From Streptomyces beigongshangae (GTDB taxonomy: Bacteria > Actinomycetota > Actinomycetes > Streptomycetales > Streptomycetaceae), in assembly GCF_019710745.1 (NCBI RefSeq), contig NZ_JAHKJW010000028.1, forward strand, positions 1-57,833: a stretch of DNA of 57,833 nt. The letters are read 5' to 3'. Numbering within the stretch: position 1 is the first letter of the stretch; every line of letters starts with the position of its first letter. The position numbers were made by a program, and so were the translations under genes. A model generated the notes under the pieces. It made no database searches. It saw only the letters and a list, made by a program, of their open reading frames with translations, and was not told where the DNA came from. Positions 17,916 to 25,807 of the stretch are shown in pieces.

Positions 17916-18416
17916 ATGAAGGTCCTGGGTGTGGCTGTCTCATCAGGCGCGATCCACTACGGTGCGCTGACCGCCGCCGACGACACCCAGGACATCTCTC
18001 ACACACCCGGCGCCCCCGAACGCCTCGTACCCGCACTCGGCCTGACGGGAGCTCAGCGATTGGGAGACACCCATCAGAGGATCTCCCAGGACATCCGCGT
18101 GCTGCAGCCCGACGCCGTGATCATCGTGGCCACCCGCAAGAACAACCAGTGGGTGTACCGCGAAGCCTTCGACCGCATCTCGCTGATCTCGGCACTCATG
18201 CTGTCCTGCGTGGAGCAAGGGATCACATGCGAAGAGTGGAGTACGGAGCGGATCGGTAAGCTCGTCGACGTTCCCGCGCCCAAGCTGGCCTTGTTCGACT
18301 GCAAAGAGGTTGGGTTCCCTCAACTCCCCCTGTACTGGACGGCGGGGCGCGGGCCGGCGTTCGCCGCGGCCAAGGCCTACGCCGTCGAAACGTCCAGCGA
18401 GAGCAGCGAAGGATAA
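17916..18416 (+). CDS. Hypothetical protein, possible RNase-H/RuvC-like fold
   Basis: 166 aa from ATG 17916 with CCCGGAAAG upstream. Starts with a beta-strand MKVLGVAVSSGAIHYGAL like the first strand of RuvC-type nucleases, then LQPDAVIIVATRKNN, AFDRISLISALMLSCVEQGI and EWSTERIGKLV, an order resembling RuvC. The first catalytic Asp of true RuvC enzymes is replaced (VSS), so it may be inactive or only similar by chance. Five bases separate it from the kinase gene, so the two are likely co-transcribed. Confidence 0.5.
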   Translation: MKVLGVAVSSGAIHYGALTAADDTQDISHTPGAPERLVPALGLTGAQRLGDTHQRISQDIRVLQPDAVIIVATRKNNQWVYREAFDRISLISALMLSCVEQGITCEEWSTERIGKLVDVPAPKLALFDCKEVGFPQLPLYWTAGRGPAFAAAKAYAVETSSESSEG

Positions 18417-18421
18417 GGGTC

Positions 18422-19483
18422 GTGAACGAGCGCGAGAGACCGCTCATCCTGGACTACGAGTGCCTCCACAGCATGCCGGGCGGCCTGCGTGAGGTGCGCG
18501 TGTGGCTGGATCCCGTTCTGGAGACGTGGCTGGTCGGCAAGCGCATCGATCTCTCCGAAGTCCAGGGCGCGGACCTGGTGGAGCCCCGGGTCATGGAGAT
18601 GATCAGTCACCCGAACGTGGTGAAGGTGCGCTCGGTCGCGGCCGTCCCCAGCTACAAAGCACCCATGCAGGTCGTCGAAGTGTTCATGCCCTACTACGAG
18701 AAGGGCAGCATCACCGACGCCATGCTGAGGGGCGAGCACTTTACGGCAGCCCAGTCGCTGCGGATCATCCGGGCGGCCCTGCAGGGCCTGACCGAGATGC
18801 ACGAGCGATACAAGATCCTGCACCGGGACGTGAAGAGTCCGAACCTGTTTCTCACCGGCGACGCCGACACGGTGAAGATCGGTGACCTGGGCCTGGCCGG
18901 CGCTATGGACGACACGGGCAGAGCCCCGTGCGTGAACGCGCCCCACCTGTACGCTCCGCCCGAGCTGCTGACCGCGGACGGACTCACCCGTTCCTCCGAC
19001 CTGTACTCCCTCGGAGTGGTCCTTATCGAACTACTCAGGGGTAAGTTCGACTACGCCGCGTACACGACCACCGACGTTGTCGACGCGCTCCTGGCCGGCC
19101 GGCCCCCTCTGTGCAAAGAAGACGCGGTCCTGCCCCCCTGGGTGTGCAAGTCGTTGCGGAAGCTGGTCCACAAAGCCACGGACCCCGATCCGGCCCGCCG
19201 CTTCCAGACGGCCCGGGAGATGAGCGACCAGATCGCCAAGATCCGCATCGCGGACTGGCAGAAGACCGAGGAACAGGTATGGGAGGCACCGTTCCTCCGC
19301 AACCCCAAGACGCGCGTGCGCATCACGGCCAGACCCTCCGCAGAGGGAGGAATCACACTGGCCACCCACCGCAAGAAGACGCTCTCATGGCGTCGGCTGG
19401 AGAAGGACGTGACCGTCCCCGGCCTGGATCACAGCGATGCGTGCGCCGTCTTCGAGAGAGCCAACAGCCTGGCCGTAAGCTGA
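18422..19483 (+). CDS. Serine/threonine protein kinase, soluble
   Basis: 353 aa from GTG 18422. Kinase motifs: candidate ATP lysine Lys40 in WLVGKRIDLS; catalytic loop ILHRDVKSPNLF with His134, Arg135 and Asp136; a DLG instead of DFG at 155-157 (KIGDLGLAG); an APE-like YAPPELL; and SDLYSLGVVLIELL for helix F. The glycine-rich loop is not obvious. The C-terminal ~80 residues after the kinase fold are basic, and there is no transmembrane segment, unlike PknB-type kinases. Phage-defence kinases of this cytoplasmic kind are known. Downstream of the RNase-H-like gene by 5 bp; its 3' end overlaps a convergent gene by 55 bp. Confidence 0.85.
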   Translation: MNERERPLILDYECLHSMPGGLREVRVWLDPVLETWLVGKRIDLSEVQGADLVEPRVMEMISHPNVVKVRSVAAVPSYKAPMQVVEVFMPYYEKGSITDAMLRGEHFTAAQSLRIIRAALQGLTEMHERYKILHRDVKSPNLFLTGDADTVKIGDLGLAGAMDDTGRAPCVNAPHLYAPPELLTADGLTRSSDLYSLGVVLIELLRGKFDYAAYTTTDVVDALLAGRPPLCKEDAVLPPWVCKSLRKLVHKATDPDPARRFQTAREMSDQIAKIRIADWQKTEEQVWEAPFLRNPKTRVRITARPSAEGGITLATHRKKTLSWRRLEKDVTVPGLDHSDACAVFERANSLAVS

Positions 19484-19836
19484 CGCACAGCGAAGTCGAC
19501 GGCCTGCCCCTCCTGCGGTGACAGGTCCCTGGCGGCCAGTGCCTCGGCGAAGTCCGCCGCCTCGTACTTCGCGGCGTTTCCCGCACCGACCGGCACCAGG
19601 GCGCCCGAACGTGCCAATTCCCAGATCTCGGCCCGCACCCGCCGCGCATCAACACGCCCCTGCCTGATCAACGGGGCAAGCACCTCACGCCAAGCGTCGG
19701 TGTGTTCGCCGGGCAAGCCTGCCCAGAGCTGCTCGACAAGAACTTCGGCCGCCCACGCATGCCGCGGCAGGGAACGCTGAGGCAGCCGGGAAATGCACGA
19801 CACGAGCAGGGCCCCTTGAGGTGAGAGCGCTTCCAC
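19429..19836 (-). CDS. Small hypothetical protein convergent with the kinase
   Basis: 135 aa from GTG 19836 with a strong GAGGAGGAG ribosome site. Helical, with a winged-helix-like stretch (VRAEIWELARSGALVPVG) followed by ADFAEALAARDLSPQ. No recognised family. Its 3' end lies antisense within the last 55 bp of the kinase gene, which suggests a long-standing pair; it may be a regulator or target of the kinase. Confidence 0.6.
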   Translation of the reverse strand: MEALSPQGALLVSCISRLPQRSLPRHAWAAEVLVEQLWAGLPGEHTDAWREVLAPLIRQGRVDARRVRAEIWELARSGALVPVGAGNAAKYEAADFAEALAARDLSPQEGQAVDFAVRQLTARLLALSKTAHASL

Positions 19837-20100
19837 AGCTGGCTCCTCCTCGATAGCAGCGGCATTGCTCGGTCAACAGTCTGCGGAGGACTTGTCCTTT
19901 CAGCGTGCCGGACAGGCTACCGACACGCAAGACTCACCACCATGACTTATTGTACGCTTGTTCGATTCTGATGGAGTTGAGTCCACCGGAGTCTGTAACG
20001 TCTGTCCGGTTGTTCCGGTGGCACCGGACTTTGACCGGGTTGCCACCGAAGATGCACGGGCGGCCGTTTTATGGCACTGAACCGTTAACCGACCACCCTG
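19837..20100. other. Gene-poor stretch left of ISKra4 relic
   Basis: AT-richer than the surroundings, without a supported gene. Contains an inverted repeat CCACCGGA (19983-19990) / TCCGGTGG (20014-20021). Possibly the promoter region of the gene starting at 19836, plus the edge of inserted DNA. Confidence 0.35.
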
Positions 20101-20217
20101 CTCCGCGCCGTGATCATCAACGGAGACTTCGAGGAATACTGGCTGCACCACATCGAACAAGAGCATCTCCGCACTCGGCAGGCCCGCCACCAGGACGGAT
20201 ACGCTCTCACCGCTTGA
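20101..20217 (+). pseudogene. ISKra4-family transposase, C-terminal relic (copy 1)
   Basis: Encodes only the last ~38 residues typical of ISKra4 transposases (LRAVIINGDFEEYWLHHIEQ and a C-terminus QDGYALTA, then TGA). The 148 bp at 20101-20248 recur with few differences at 44742-44889 in the same orientation. The relic is joined on the right to a broken tniQ at about 20249. Confidence 0.7.
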
Positions 20218-20248
20218 CCGAGCAGGTCACTACGAAAGAGCCGCACCC

Positions 20249-20644
20249 AAGTTGGAGTGACGGCGAAGAACCCAGGCCCCGACGGCCCACACGGTCAGCT
20301 CTCCCCGGACGCCGGTAGGGCGCGGGCGGGAGATTGGGCAGAGCGGTGTCGGCAAAGCGTGACAGCAGCATGCCGCTGAGCGTTTCTGCGGGCACTCCCG
20401 TTGCCGCGCTCAGCGTGTCAGCGGTGGAGGGGGCAAGGCCCAGGCCCGCCGTAGTCGGGCGCATCTCCCCTCGGGCTGTGAGCTCCAGGCAGGCCAGGGT
20501 ATCCGGCTGGCGTATTGCGTAGAGGAGGCCGATTCGGTTGATCCAGCTGGGCAGCGACTCCCGTGTGCCGGGCAGGGGGACGGCGGGCAGCCGACGCGGC
20601 GCCCCGGCCTGTGGGGTGGGCGGGCAGATGTCTGGGTCCGGCAT
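20249..20644 (-). pseudogene. tniQ-like relic (second TniQ, copy A)
   Basis: Begins with ATG 20644 (MPDPDICPPTP) and the TniQ N-terminal pattern RRLPAVPLPGTRESLPSWI...GLAPSTADTLSAATGVP, then runs off frame. The start of a zinc-finger segment (WVLRRHSN) follows in another frame, cut off at the ISKra4 relic. In the uninterrupted copy B its ATG lies 12 bp after the xre stop, so the ancestral order was xre-tniQ on this strand; here IS1182 separates them. The Tn7-like locus therefore once had a second TniQ. Confidence 0.65.
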
Positions 20645-20659
20645 GAGCGCGGGCCTTTA

Positions 20660-22804
20660 GAACCCGACGCTGTCGGGGATCTTGGAATCCGGTGTGGCGG
20701 ATCAGGGTGAGCGCTGTACCCAAGTGACGCGTTCGTCCTGGTCAGATTGCTTCTCGACGCGGCGGTCGACGGCCGGGTAGCTCCGTTCGGGCCTGGTGAC
20801 CGTTGGGCGAACGGAACGTTCGTGGTTGGAGATGGCCGTGTTGCTGTGGCGACGGTTGGGGCGATGAGGGTTCACTCGTTCGTGGTGAGCGTCCCGGGAT
20901 CAGCGGATCCGGCTGCTGGTACGAAGGCACGGTTGGGCCCCGCGACTTCGGAGGCCCGTGATGTGCGTTCGCTCCCGTACTGGCTGTGACGTTCCCGAGT
21001 TGACGGTGCGGGTGGCGCGGGCGTGCAACCCGCACGGCACCACGGCGATGACGATCCGCGACCATCTCAAGGGTCTGTGGAGTGATGAGGACTTCGAGGA
21101 GTGGTACCCGCGCGACGGCAGGCCGGGCCTCTCGCCTGCCCAGTTGGCGACGGTGTCGGTCTTGCAGTTCCTGCTGGAACTGTCCGACCGGCAGGCGGCT
21201 GAGTCTGTGCGCAACCGGATCGACTTCAAATACGCCCTGGGAATGGAGCTGGAGGACCCCGGCTTCCACCACAGCGTGCTCACCGACTTCCGCCAGCGCC
21301 TGGCCGAGGAAGGACGGGCCGACAAGCTGCTCGACCTGGCACTGGAGAAGATCAGGGCTGTCGGCCTGGTCCGCGAGCGCGGCCGGCAGCGCACCGACTC
21401 CACCCATGTCCTGGCTGCGGTCCGCGACCTGACCCGCCTGGAGCTGGTGACCGAGGCCACGCGGGCCGCCCTGGAAGAACTCGCCCGGCGGGCACCGCAC
21501 GAGCTGGTCGCGCTAGTGAATGAGGAGTGGGCCAAGCGCTACGGACGTGCGGCCCGGCTCGGGAAGAATCCGTCCAAGCCGAAGACCCGGATCAAGGAGA
21601 CCGGCGAGGACGTCCGCCTTCTCCTGCGTTATGTCCACCGCTACCTGCCCGCGCTCCGTGGCGGCGAGCAGGTCCAGGCCCTACGGCAGATCTTCGTGCA
21701 GAACTACATCCTCGATGCCCAGGACCGGCCGAAGTGGCGGGAGCCCGAGGACGCCGGCCTGCCGCCCTCGGCCCTGGCGATCGTCTCGCCCTACGACACC
21801 GGCGCCCGCTACGCACGCCGCGGCGAGACCCGCTGGAAGGGATACCTCGCCCACGTCACCGAGACCTGTGATCAGGGCACTCCGAGCGTGATCACGGACG
21901 TCACCACCACCAAGGCGCCCGTCCACGACACCAAGGCTCTGCCCGGCATCCTGACCAACCTCCAGGATCGGAACCTGCTGTCGAAGGAACACTTCGTCGA
22001 CAGCGGCTACCTCTCCGTCGCCCTCAAGCAGCAGGTGGCCCGCGAGCACGGCATCGGCCTGGTCGGACCCATCCGGGCCAGAAGCACACGGCAGTCCCGC
22101 AAGGGCACTGTCTTCCCTCGCGAAGCCTTCACCATCGACTGGGACAAGAAGACAGTTGCCTGCCCGCAGGGGAACATCAGCCGCCGGTGGTCGACACCCC
22201 CCTCCCTCGCGCCCTACGTCACCGTCGAGTTCTCCCCGGACGACTGCCGGACGTGCCCGGTGAAAGCCGCATGCACCCGCGCTGACGCTCTGAAGGTCGT
22301 ATTCCTGCCTCGCGATCTCCACGACATCCAGTCCGAGTCACGGACCGAACAGCAGACCCAGGAATGGCTCTCGCGCTACTCGCTGCGAGCCGCCATCGAG
22401 AGCACCATCAGCGAGTTCGTCAACGGCCATGGAATGCGCCAGTGCCGCTACCGAAGCCACAGCAAAGCGCACGTCCAGCACGTGCTGACCGCCATCGCGG
22501 TCAACCTCGAACGCATTGACGTCCACCTCCCGGCACCGCCGACCCGCCAGCCCAGGACCCCCACAGCACTCCAGAACTTCCTCGACTGGCAGCGCATCCC
22601 CCGGCCCAGGTCCTGGCGCGTCGCCACCCACCCCGCAGGCTGAAGTGATCGTTCTGAAGGTGGCGGTCACCACCTTCACCCGGGCCCCTGCGAACTCTGC
22701 CTGCACAGCCAGCTTCACATCGCCACGGACGTCCCGAACAACGCGGCCATACGCAACTCTCCGCCAGATCAGTACCTTCCAAGATCCCCGACAGCGTCAG
22801 GTTC
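20660..22804 (+). mobile_element. Intact IS1182-family insertion sequence with 3-bp target duplication
   Basis: About 2145 bp. The terminal inverted repeats share CGACGCTGTCGGGGATCTTG and are near-perfect over 28 bp (left 20660-20687, right 22777-22804, one mismatch). The flanks are TTA on both sides (20657-20659 and 22805-22807). The empty site survives at 25485-25487 in the paralogous repeat, where the same flanking sequences are joined around a single TTA. The transposase is uninterrupted. The duplicated TTA is the stop codon (TAA) of the leftward xre gene, which therefore stays intact. Confidence 0.93.
20958..22643 (+). CDS. IS1182-family transposase
   Basis: 561 aa. The N-terminal DUF772-type segment (GLWSDEDFEEWYPRDGRPGL, SPAQLATVSVLQFLLELSDR) and the central DDE region match IS1182 transposases, with RTDSTHVLAAVRDL, HFVDSGYLS and RAAIESTISEFVNGHGMR. 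A Cys-rich insert CRTCPVKAACTR is also usual for the family. Start at GTG 20958, because VPELTVRVARA near the N-terminus is conserved in relatives. No frameshift or stop. Confidence 0.92.
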   Translation: MMCVRSRTGCDVPELTVRVARACNPHGTTAMTIRDHLKGLWSDEDFEEWYPRDGRPGLSPAQLATVSVLQFLLELSDRQAAESVRNRIDFKYALGMELEDPGFHHSVLTDFRQRLAEEGRADKLLDLALEKIRAVGLVRERGRQRTDSTHVLAAVRDLTRLELVTEATRAALEELARRAPHELVALVNEEWAKRYGRAARLGKNPSKPKTRIKETGEDVRLLLRYVHRYLPALRGGEQVQALRQIFVQNYILDAQDRPKWREPEDAGLPPSALAIVSPYDTGARYARRGETRWKGYLAHVTETCDQGTPSVITDVTTTKAPVHDTKALPGILTNLQDRNLLSKEHFVDSGYLSVALKQQVAREHGIGLVGPIRARSTRQSRKGTVFPREAFTIDWDKKTVACPQGNISRRWSTPPSLAPYVTVEFSPDDCRTCPVKAACTRADALKVVFLPRDLHDIQSESRTEQQTQEWLSRYSLRAAIESTISEFVNGHGMRQCRYRSHSKAHVQHVLTAIAVNLERIDVHLPAPPTRQPRTPTALQNFLDWQRIPRPRSWRVATHPAG

Positions 22805-23059
22805 TTACTGGTGGTCGGGTCCCATGTCCTGGAACAGCTCAGCGGGTGTCACGCCCAGCGCCTTGGCCAGTGCGGGAATGCGGTCGACGGAGATGCTGTG
22901 GACGGAGGCTTCGACCTCCGCGTAGAAGGATCGGTCCATCCCCGCCGCGGCCGCCGTCGCGGTCTGGGTCATTCCCGCGCGCGTACGCAGAGCCCGAAGA
23001 CGTCGCCCGAAGGCCAGCCGCTGGGCCGGGACGCCCGCATCGGAATCGTTGTTCGCCAC
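22805..23059 (-). CDS. XRE-family repressor of Tn7-like module A
   Basis: 84 aa from GTG 23059. HTH: FGRRLRALRTRAGMTQTATA then GMDRSFYAEVEAS, followed by RIPALAKALGVTPAELFQDM. Its sequence is identical to the xre of module B (25485-25739). The stop codon TAA is formed by the left-strand TTA that IS1182 duplicated. A perfect 42-bp palindrome lies between this gene and the divergent tniQ, so it probably represses both itself and the transposition genes. Confidence 0.85.
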   Translation of the reverse strand: MANNDSDAGVPAQRLAFGRRLRALRTRAGMTQTATAAAAGMDRSFYAEVEASVHSISVDRIPALAKALGVTPAELFQDMGPDHQ

Positions 23060-23075
23060 AGACGGAACCGTAGTA

Positions 23076-23117
23076 CAGTCCCACGTTTGTAGGAGATCTC
23101 CTACAAACGTGGGACTG
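23076..23117. promoter_or_regulatory. Perfect 42-bp palindrome between xre and tniQ (module A)
   Basis: Each 21-nt arm reads CAGTCCCACGTTTGTAGGAG plus A, followed by its exact complement. The central core is TTGTAGGAGA/TCTCCTACAA. It is placed 17 bp upstream of both GTG starts (23059 and 23135), where it must overlap both promoters. The core recurs upstream of module B. Most likely the XRE operator. Confidence 0.8.
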
Positions 23118-23134
23118 GGACCGGGAGGGGTGGG

Positions 23135-24910
23135 GTGCAGGACAACGGGCTGCCGCGGCGGCTGCCCACGGTGCCGGTTCCCGAGGCGGGTGAGTCGTTC
23201 GCGTCCTGGCTGACGAGGGCGGCGGCGGACTGGGAGCTCTCGCCGGGGCGGGCCGCGCAGGCCATCGGGCTGGAGTGCCGGCCGGGCTCGGTGGTGTGGC
23301 CCCGGTTCTTCGGCGTCATGCTGACACCGCGCAGCCTGCTGAGGGCGGAGGCGGCCACGGGGCTGGACGCGGCGAGCCTGCACGCGATGCAGCTGGCCCG
23401 CTACCGCGGGACGGTGCTGGACCTCGGTGGGCTGGACCTGGCGGCGGAGGCCTCGCTCACGCCCGTTGCGAACCGGGAGTGGGCTCTGTTCACGGGCAGC
23501 CGTGTCTGCCCGGAGTGCCTGGCGGAGCGGCCGGTGTGGCAGCTGTGGTGGCGCCTTGGGATAGCGGCGGTCTGCCCGGTGCACCGGGTGCTGCTGGTGG
23601 ACGTGTGCGGCCGGTGCGGGCTGAGGGTGGGCAGTGGCTACGCGGGTCACCCCCGGGGCCTGATCACCCGTTTCCCGGTGGCCGAACCGACCCGTTGTCA
23701 CAACCGGCGCCCTGCGGGCCGGGGGCGTAAGGCCGGGCTGTGCGACCAGAGGCTTCAGACGCTGTCCGCGGTGCCGGTGCCCGCCGCGCTCGCGGACCTG
23801 CAGCAGCGGGTTCTGGACGTCGCCGACGGCGGCATCGGACAGGTCGTGGGCACTGCGGTGGAGCCGACTGAGTTCTTTGCCGCGCTGCGGTTCACCTCGG
23901 CGGTGGTCCGGCTGGTCGCCTCCGAAGACGACCTCGCCGCGTGCAGCGCTCTGCCTGGCCAGATCGCGGACAGCTTTTTGGCACATCAGCGCGAGCGGGA
24001 GCAGGCGCGGCAGGGAGGCGGTGGCTGCAGGCTGCAGGCCAGTCCGCTCAGCGCGGCCCACGCCGCGAGTGTGCTCGCGCTGAGCGCGAAGGTGCTCTTC
24101 GCTCAAGGCGGGCAGACCGCTGGGCAGGTGCTGGCCACGTGGACCCGGCGCGCGGTCACACTGCGCCGCACACCCGGCAAGAGCGACCCGTTGCGGCTCC
24201 TGGTCCGTCCGCCGTGTCTGCAGACGCTGGTGCGGGCGGCTGAGCCGCCCGCCTCGCGCGTCGCCGGAGCCCTGGCCGTGCGGCCCTCCGCCGCCCTGCG
24301 GATCACCGCCGGTCACCTGCCTCAGCTGGTCGACGCCACCGACTACACCGACCTGATCGCCTGCCACCTGCCCGGCACCGCCCCGGCCAGCGGCAGGCGC
24401 CTCGCCGCTCTGGCGCTGGCCCGGCTCGCGGGCGCGGCGAGCTGGCAGCGGGCCGCCGCCGATCTGGACATGAACCCGCAATGGGCGGCCCGCGTCGCCA
24501 ACACTCTGGTCCAGCGCATCAGCGACCCAGACGCCTTCTGGAGGGACATCGAGCGGCTCGGCGCACGGATCCAGGCACGCGGACGGGTCGACTACGCCGC
24601 CCGGCGGTGGGGGCTGGCAGGTCTCACCGCGGTTCCGCACGCCGTCCTGTACCCGGTGTGCCGTCCGCTGGAGCATGACGTCACCCTCCAGCGTCGGCGT
24701 CACGCGGCGGCCTGGGTCTGGCAGCACTTCACCGGTGGCGATGTCCGCGAAGCCCCCGCTTACGCCCGTGCCCTGTGGCCGCGGGCCACCACCGAATCGC
24801 TCCGGGAGGGGTGGCGCCGCTTCGCCGCCTGGATTCCTGCCCCGGTTGCCCGTGAGCTGACCGCCTTCGGGCGGGACCTTCTCGACCTCGACGTGACGAG
24901 AGGGGCATGA
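23135..24910 (+). CDS. tniQ: TniQ-family target-selection protein (module A)
   Basis: 591 aa from GTG 23135 behind GGGAGGGG. The N-terminal TniQ domain (LPRRLPTVPVPEAGESFASW) is followed by zinc-binding pairs CPECLAERPVWQLWWRLG, CPVHRVLL and CGRCG. A long helical C-terminal part follows, with LAALALARLAGAASWQRAAA and WQHFTGGDVREAPAYA. TniQ/TnsD proteins choose the target site for Tn7-like transposons. It overlaps a truncated tnsA by 4 bp. It is clearly related to, but diverged from, the TniQ at 25808. Confidence 0.88.
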   Translation: MQDNGLPRRLPTVPVPEAGESFASWLTRAAADWELSPGRAAQAIGLECRPGSVVWPRFFGVMLTPRSLLRAEAATGLDAASLHAMQLARYRGTVLDLGGLDLAAEASLTPVANREWALFTGSRVCPECLAERPVWQLWWRLGIAAVCPVHRVLLVDVCGRCGLRVGSGYAGHPRGLITRFPVAEPTRCHNRRPAGRGRKAGLCDQRLQTLSAVPVPAALADLQQRVLDVADGGIGQVVGTAVEPTEFFAALRFTSAVVRLVASEDDLAACSALPGQIADSFLAHQREREQARQGGGGCRLQASPLSAAHAASVLALSAKVLFAQGGQTAGQVLATWTRRAVTLRRTPGKSDPLRLLVRPPCLQTLVRAAEPPASRVAGALAVRPSAALRITAGHLPQLVDATDYTDLIACHLPGTAPASGRRLAALALARLAGAASWQRAAADLDMNPQWAARVANTLVQRISDPDAFWRDIERLGARIQARGRVDYAARRWGLAGLTAVPHAVLYPVCRPLEHDVTLQRRRHAAAWVWQHFTGGDVREAPAYARALWPRATTESLREGWRRFAAWIPAPVARELTAFGRDLLDLDVTRGA

Positions 24911-25197
24911 GCCCGAAACGCCCTCAGACCCTGCGGCCCGTACGGAACGCCTCGCACCAGTTGTACGTCCACTTCTACGAGGCTGGCGGTACCGAACGCC
25001 TCCTTCCGGTCGACCAGGCTGGCGAGGTGCGCTTTGAGACCTGTCTGCCAGCTCACGAGTTCCCTACCTACGCAGGGCAGGAATACACCCCCGGCTCCTA
25101 CTGGGCGGCCAGCAGCGACACCGTCCTGGACTACGAGAGCTTCCTGGAAGCCCGCTGGATGAAACTCCTCGACTTCGACGCTGATGAGGCTCCATGA
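24907..25197 (+). pseudogene. tnsA: Truncated tnsA (module A)
   Basis: The first ~92 residues match the intact TnsA at 27595, ending in the near-identical LEARWMKLLDFDA, but the sequence departs at about 25181 and stops at 25197. It has lost the catalytic PDLF and LLDIKNP motifs. The break joins it to the relic of module B's second tniQ. So module A lost the rest of tnsA plus tnsB and tnsC when the two modules fused. Confidence 0.85.
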
Positions 25198-25199
25198 AT

Positions 25200-25472
25200 T
25201 TCAAAGATCCTCATCAACGCGAAAATCGCAGGCAGGCGAAGCTCCACGGCAGCTTCCAATCCAGCTGCCACTGTGCGTCCCGGGCCAGGCACTTGGGGCA
25301 GGAGTTGGAGTGGCGCCGAAGAACCCAGGCGCCCGCAGGCCACGCGGTCAACGCCCGCGGCCTCAGACAAGGACCGGAGCAGCGACTCCCGTGTGCCGGG
25401 CAGGGGGACGGCGGGCAGCCGACGCGGCGCCCCGGCCTGTGGGGTGGGCGGGCAGATGTCTGGGTCCGGCAT
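25200..25472 (-). pseudogene. tniQ-like relic (second TniQ, copy B)
   Basis: Starts at ATG 25472, 12 bp after the xre stop, with the same 30 N-terminal residues as copy A. An internal deletion follows, and then a zinc-finger segment in another frame (HSNSCPKCLARDAQWQLDWK, typical of TniQ), cut at about 25200. Together with copy A it shows that a full-length second tniQ once followed xre. Confidence 0.65.
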
Positions 25473-25774
25473 GAGCGCGGGCCTTTACTGGTGGTCGGGT
25501 CCCATGTCCTGGAACAGCTCAGCGGGTGTCACGCCCAGCGCCTTGGCCAGTGCGGGAATGCGGTCGACGGAGATGCTGTGGACGGAGGCTTCGACCTCCG
25601 CGTAGAAGGATCGGTCCATCCCCGCCGCGGCCGCCGTCGCGGTCTGGGTCATTCCCGCGCGCGTACGCAGAGCCCGAAGACGTCGCCCGAAGGCCAGCCG
25701 CTGGGCCGGGACGCCCGCATCGGAATCGTTGTTCGCCACAGACGGAACCGTAGTACAGTCCCACGTTTGTAGGA
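25379..25774. repeat. 396-bp direct repeat, identical to module A sequence around IS1182
   Basis: 25379-25774 matches 20551-20659 joined to 22805-23094 without a visible difference; IS1182 sits in copy A at the TTA corresponding to 25485-25487. The block covers the tniQ-relic start and the complete xre gene. It contrasts with the diverged tniQ genes on its right and shows recent duplication or gene conversion. Confidence 0.9.
25485..25739 (-). CDS. XRE-family repressor of Tn7-like module B
   Basis: 84 aa from GTG 25739, identical at nucleotide level to the module A copy. Cro/C1-type HTH (TQTATAAAAGMDRSFYAEVE). Divergent from tniQ at 25808 and followed directly by the second-tniQ relic. Expected to bind the palindromic core at 25767-25786 and to keep the transposition operon low. 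Confidence 0.85.
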   Translation of the reverse strand: MANNDSDAGVPAQRLAFGRRLRALRTRAGMTQTATAAAAGMDRSFYAEVEASVHSISVDRIPALAKALGVTPAELFQDMGPDHQ

Positions 25775-25786
25775 TATCTCCTACAA
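25767..25786. promoter_or_regulatory. Operator-like palindrome upstream of module B tniQ
   Basis: TTGTAGGATATCTCCTACAA: the same 20-bp core as in module A with one changed base, which makes one mismatched pair. The outer arms of the 42-bp palindrome are kept only on the xre side here. Confidence 0.65.
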
Positions 25787-25807
25787 GATCATATTGGGGA
25801 GGGGTCG

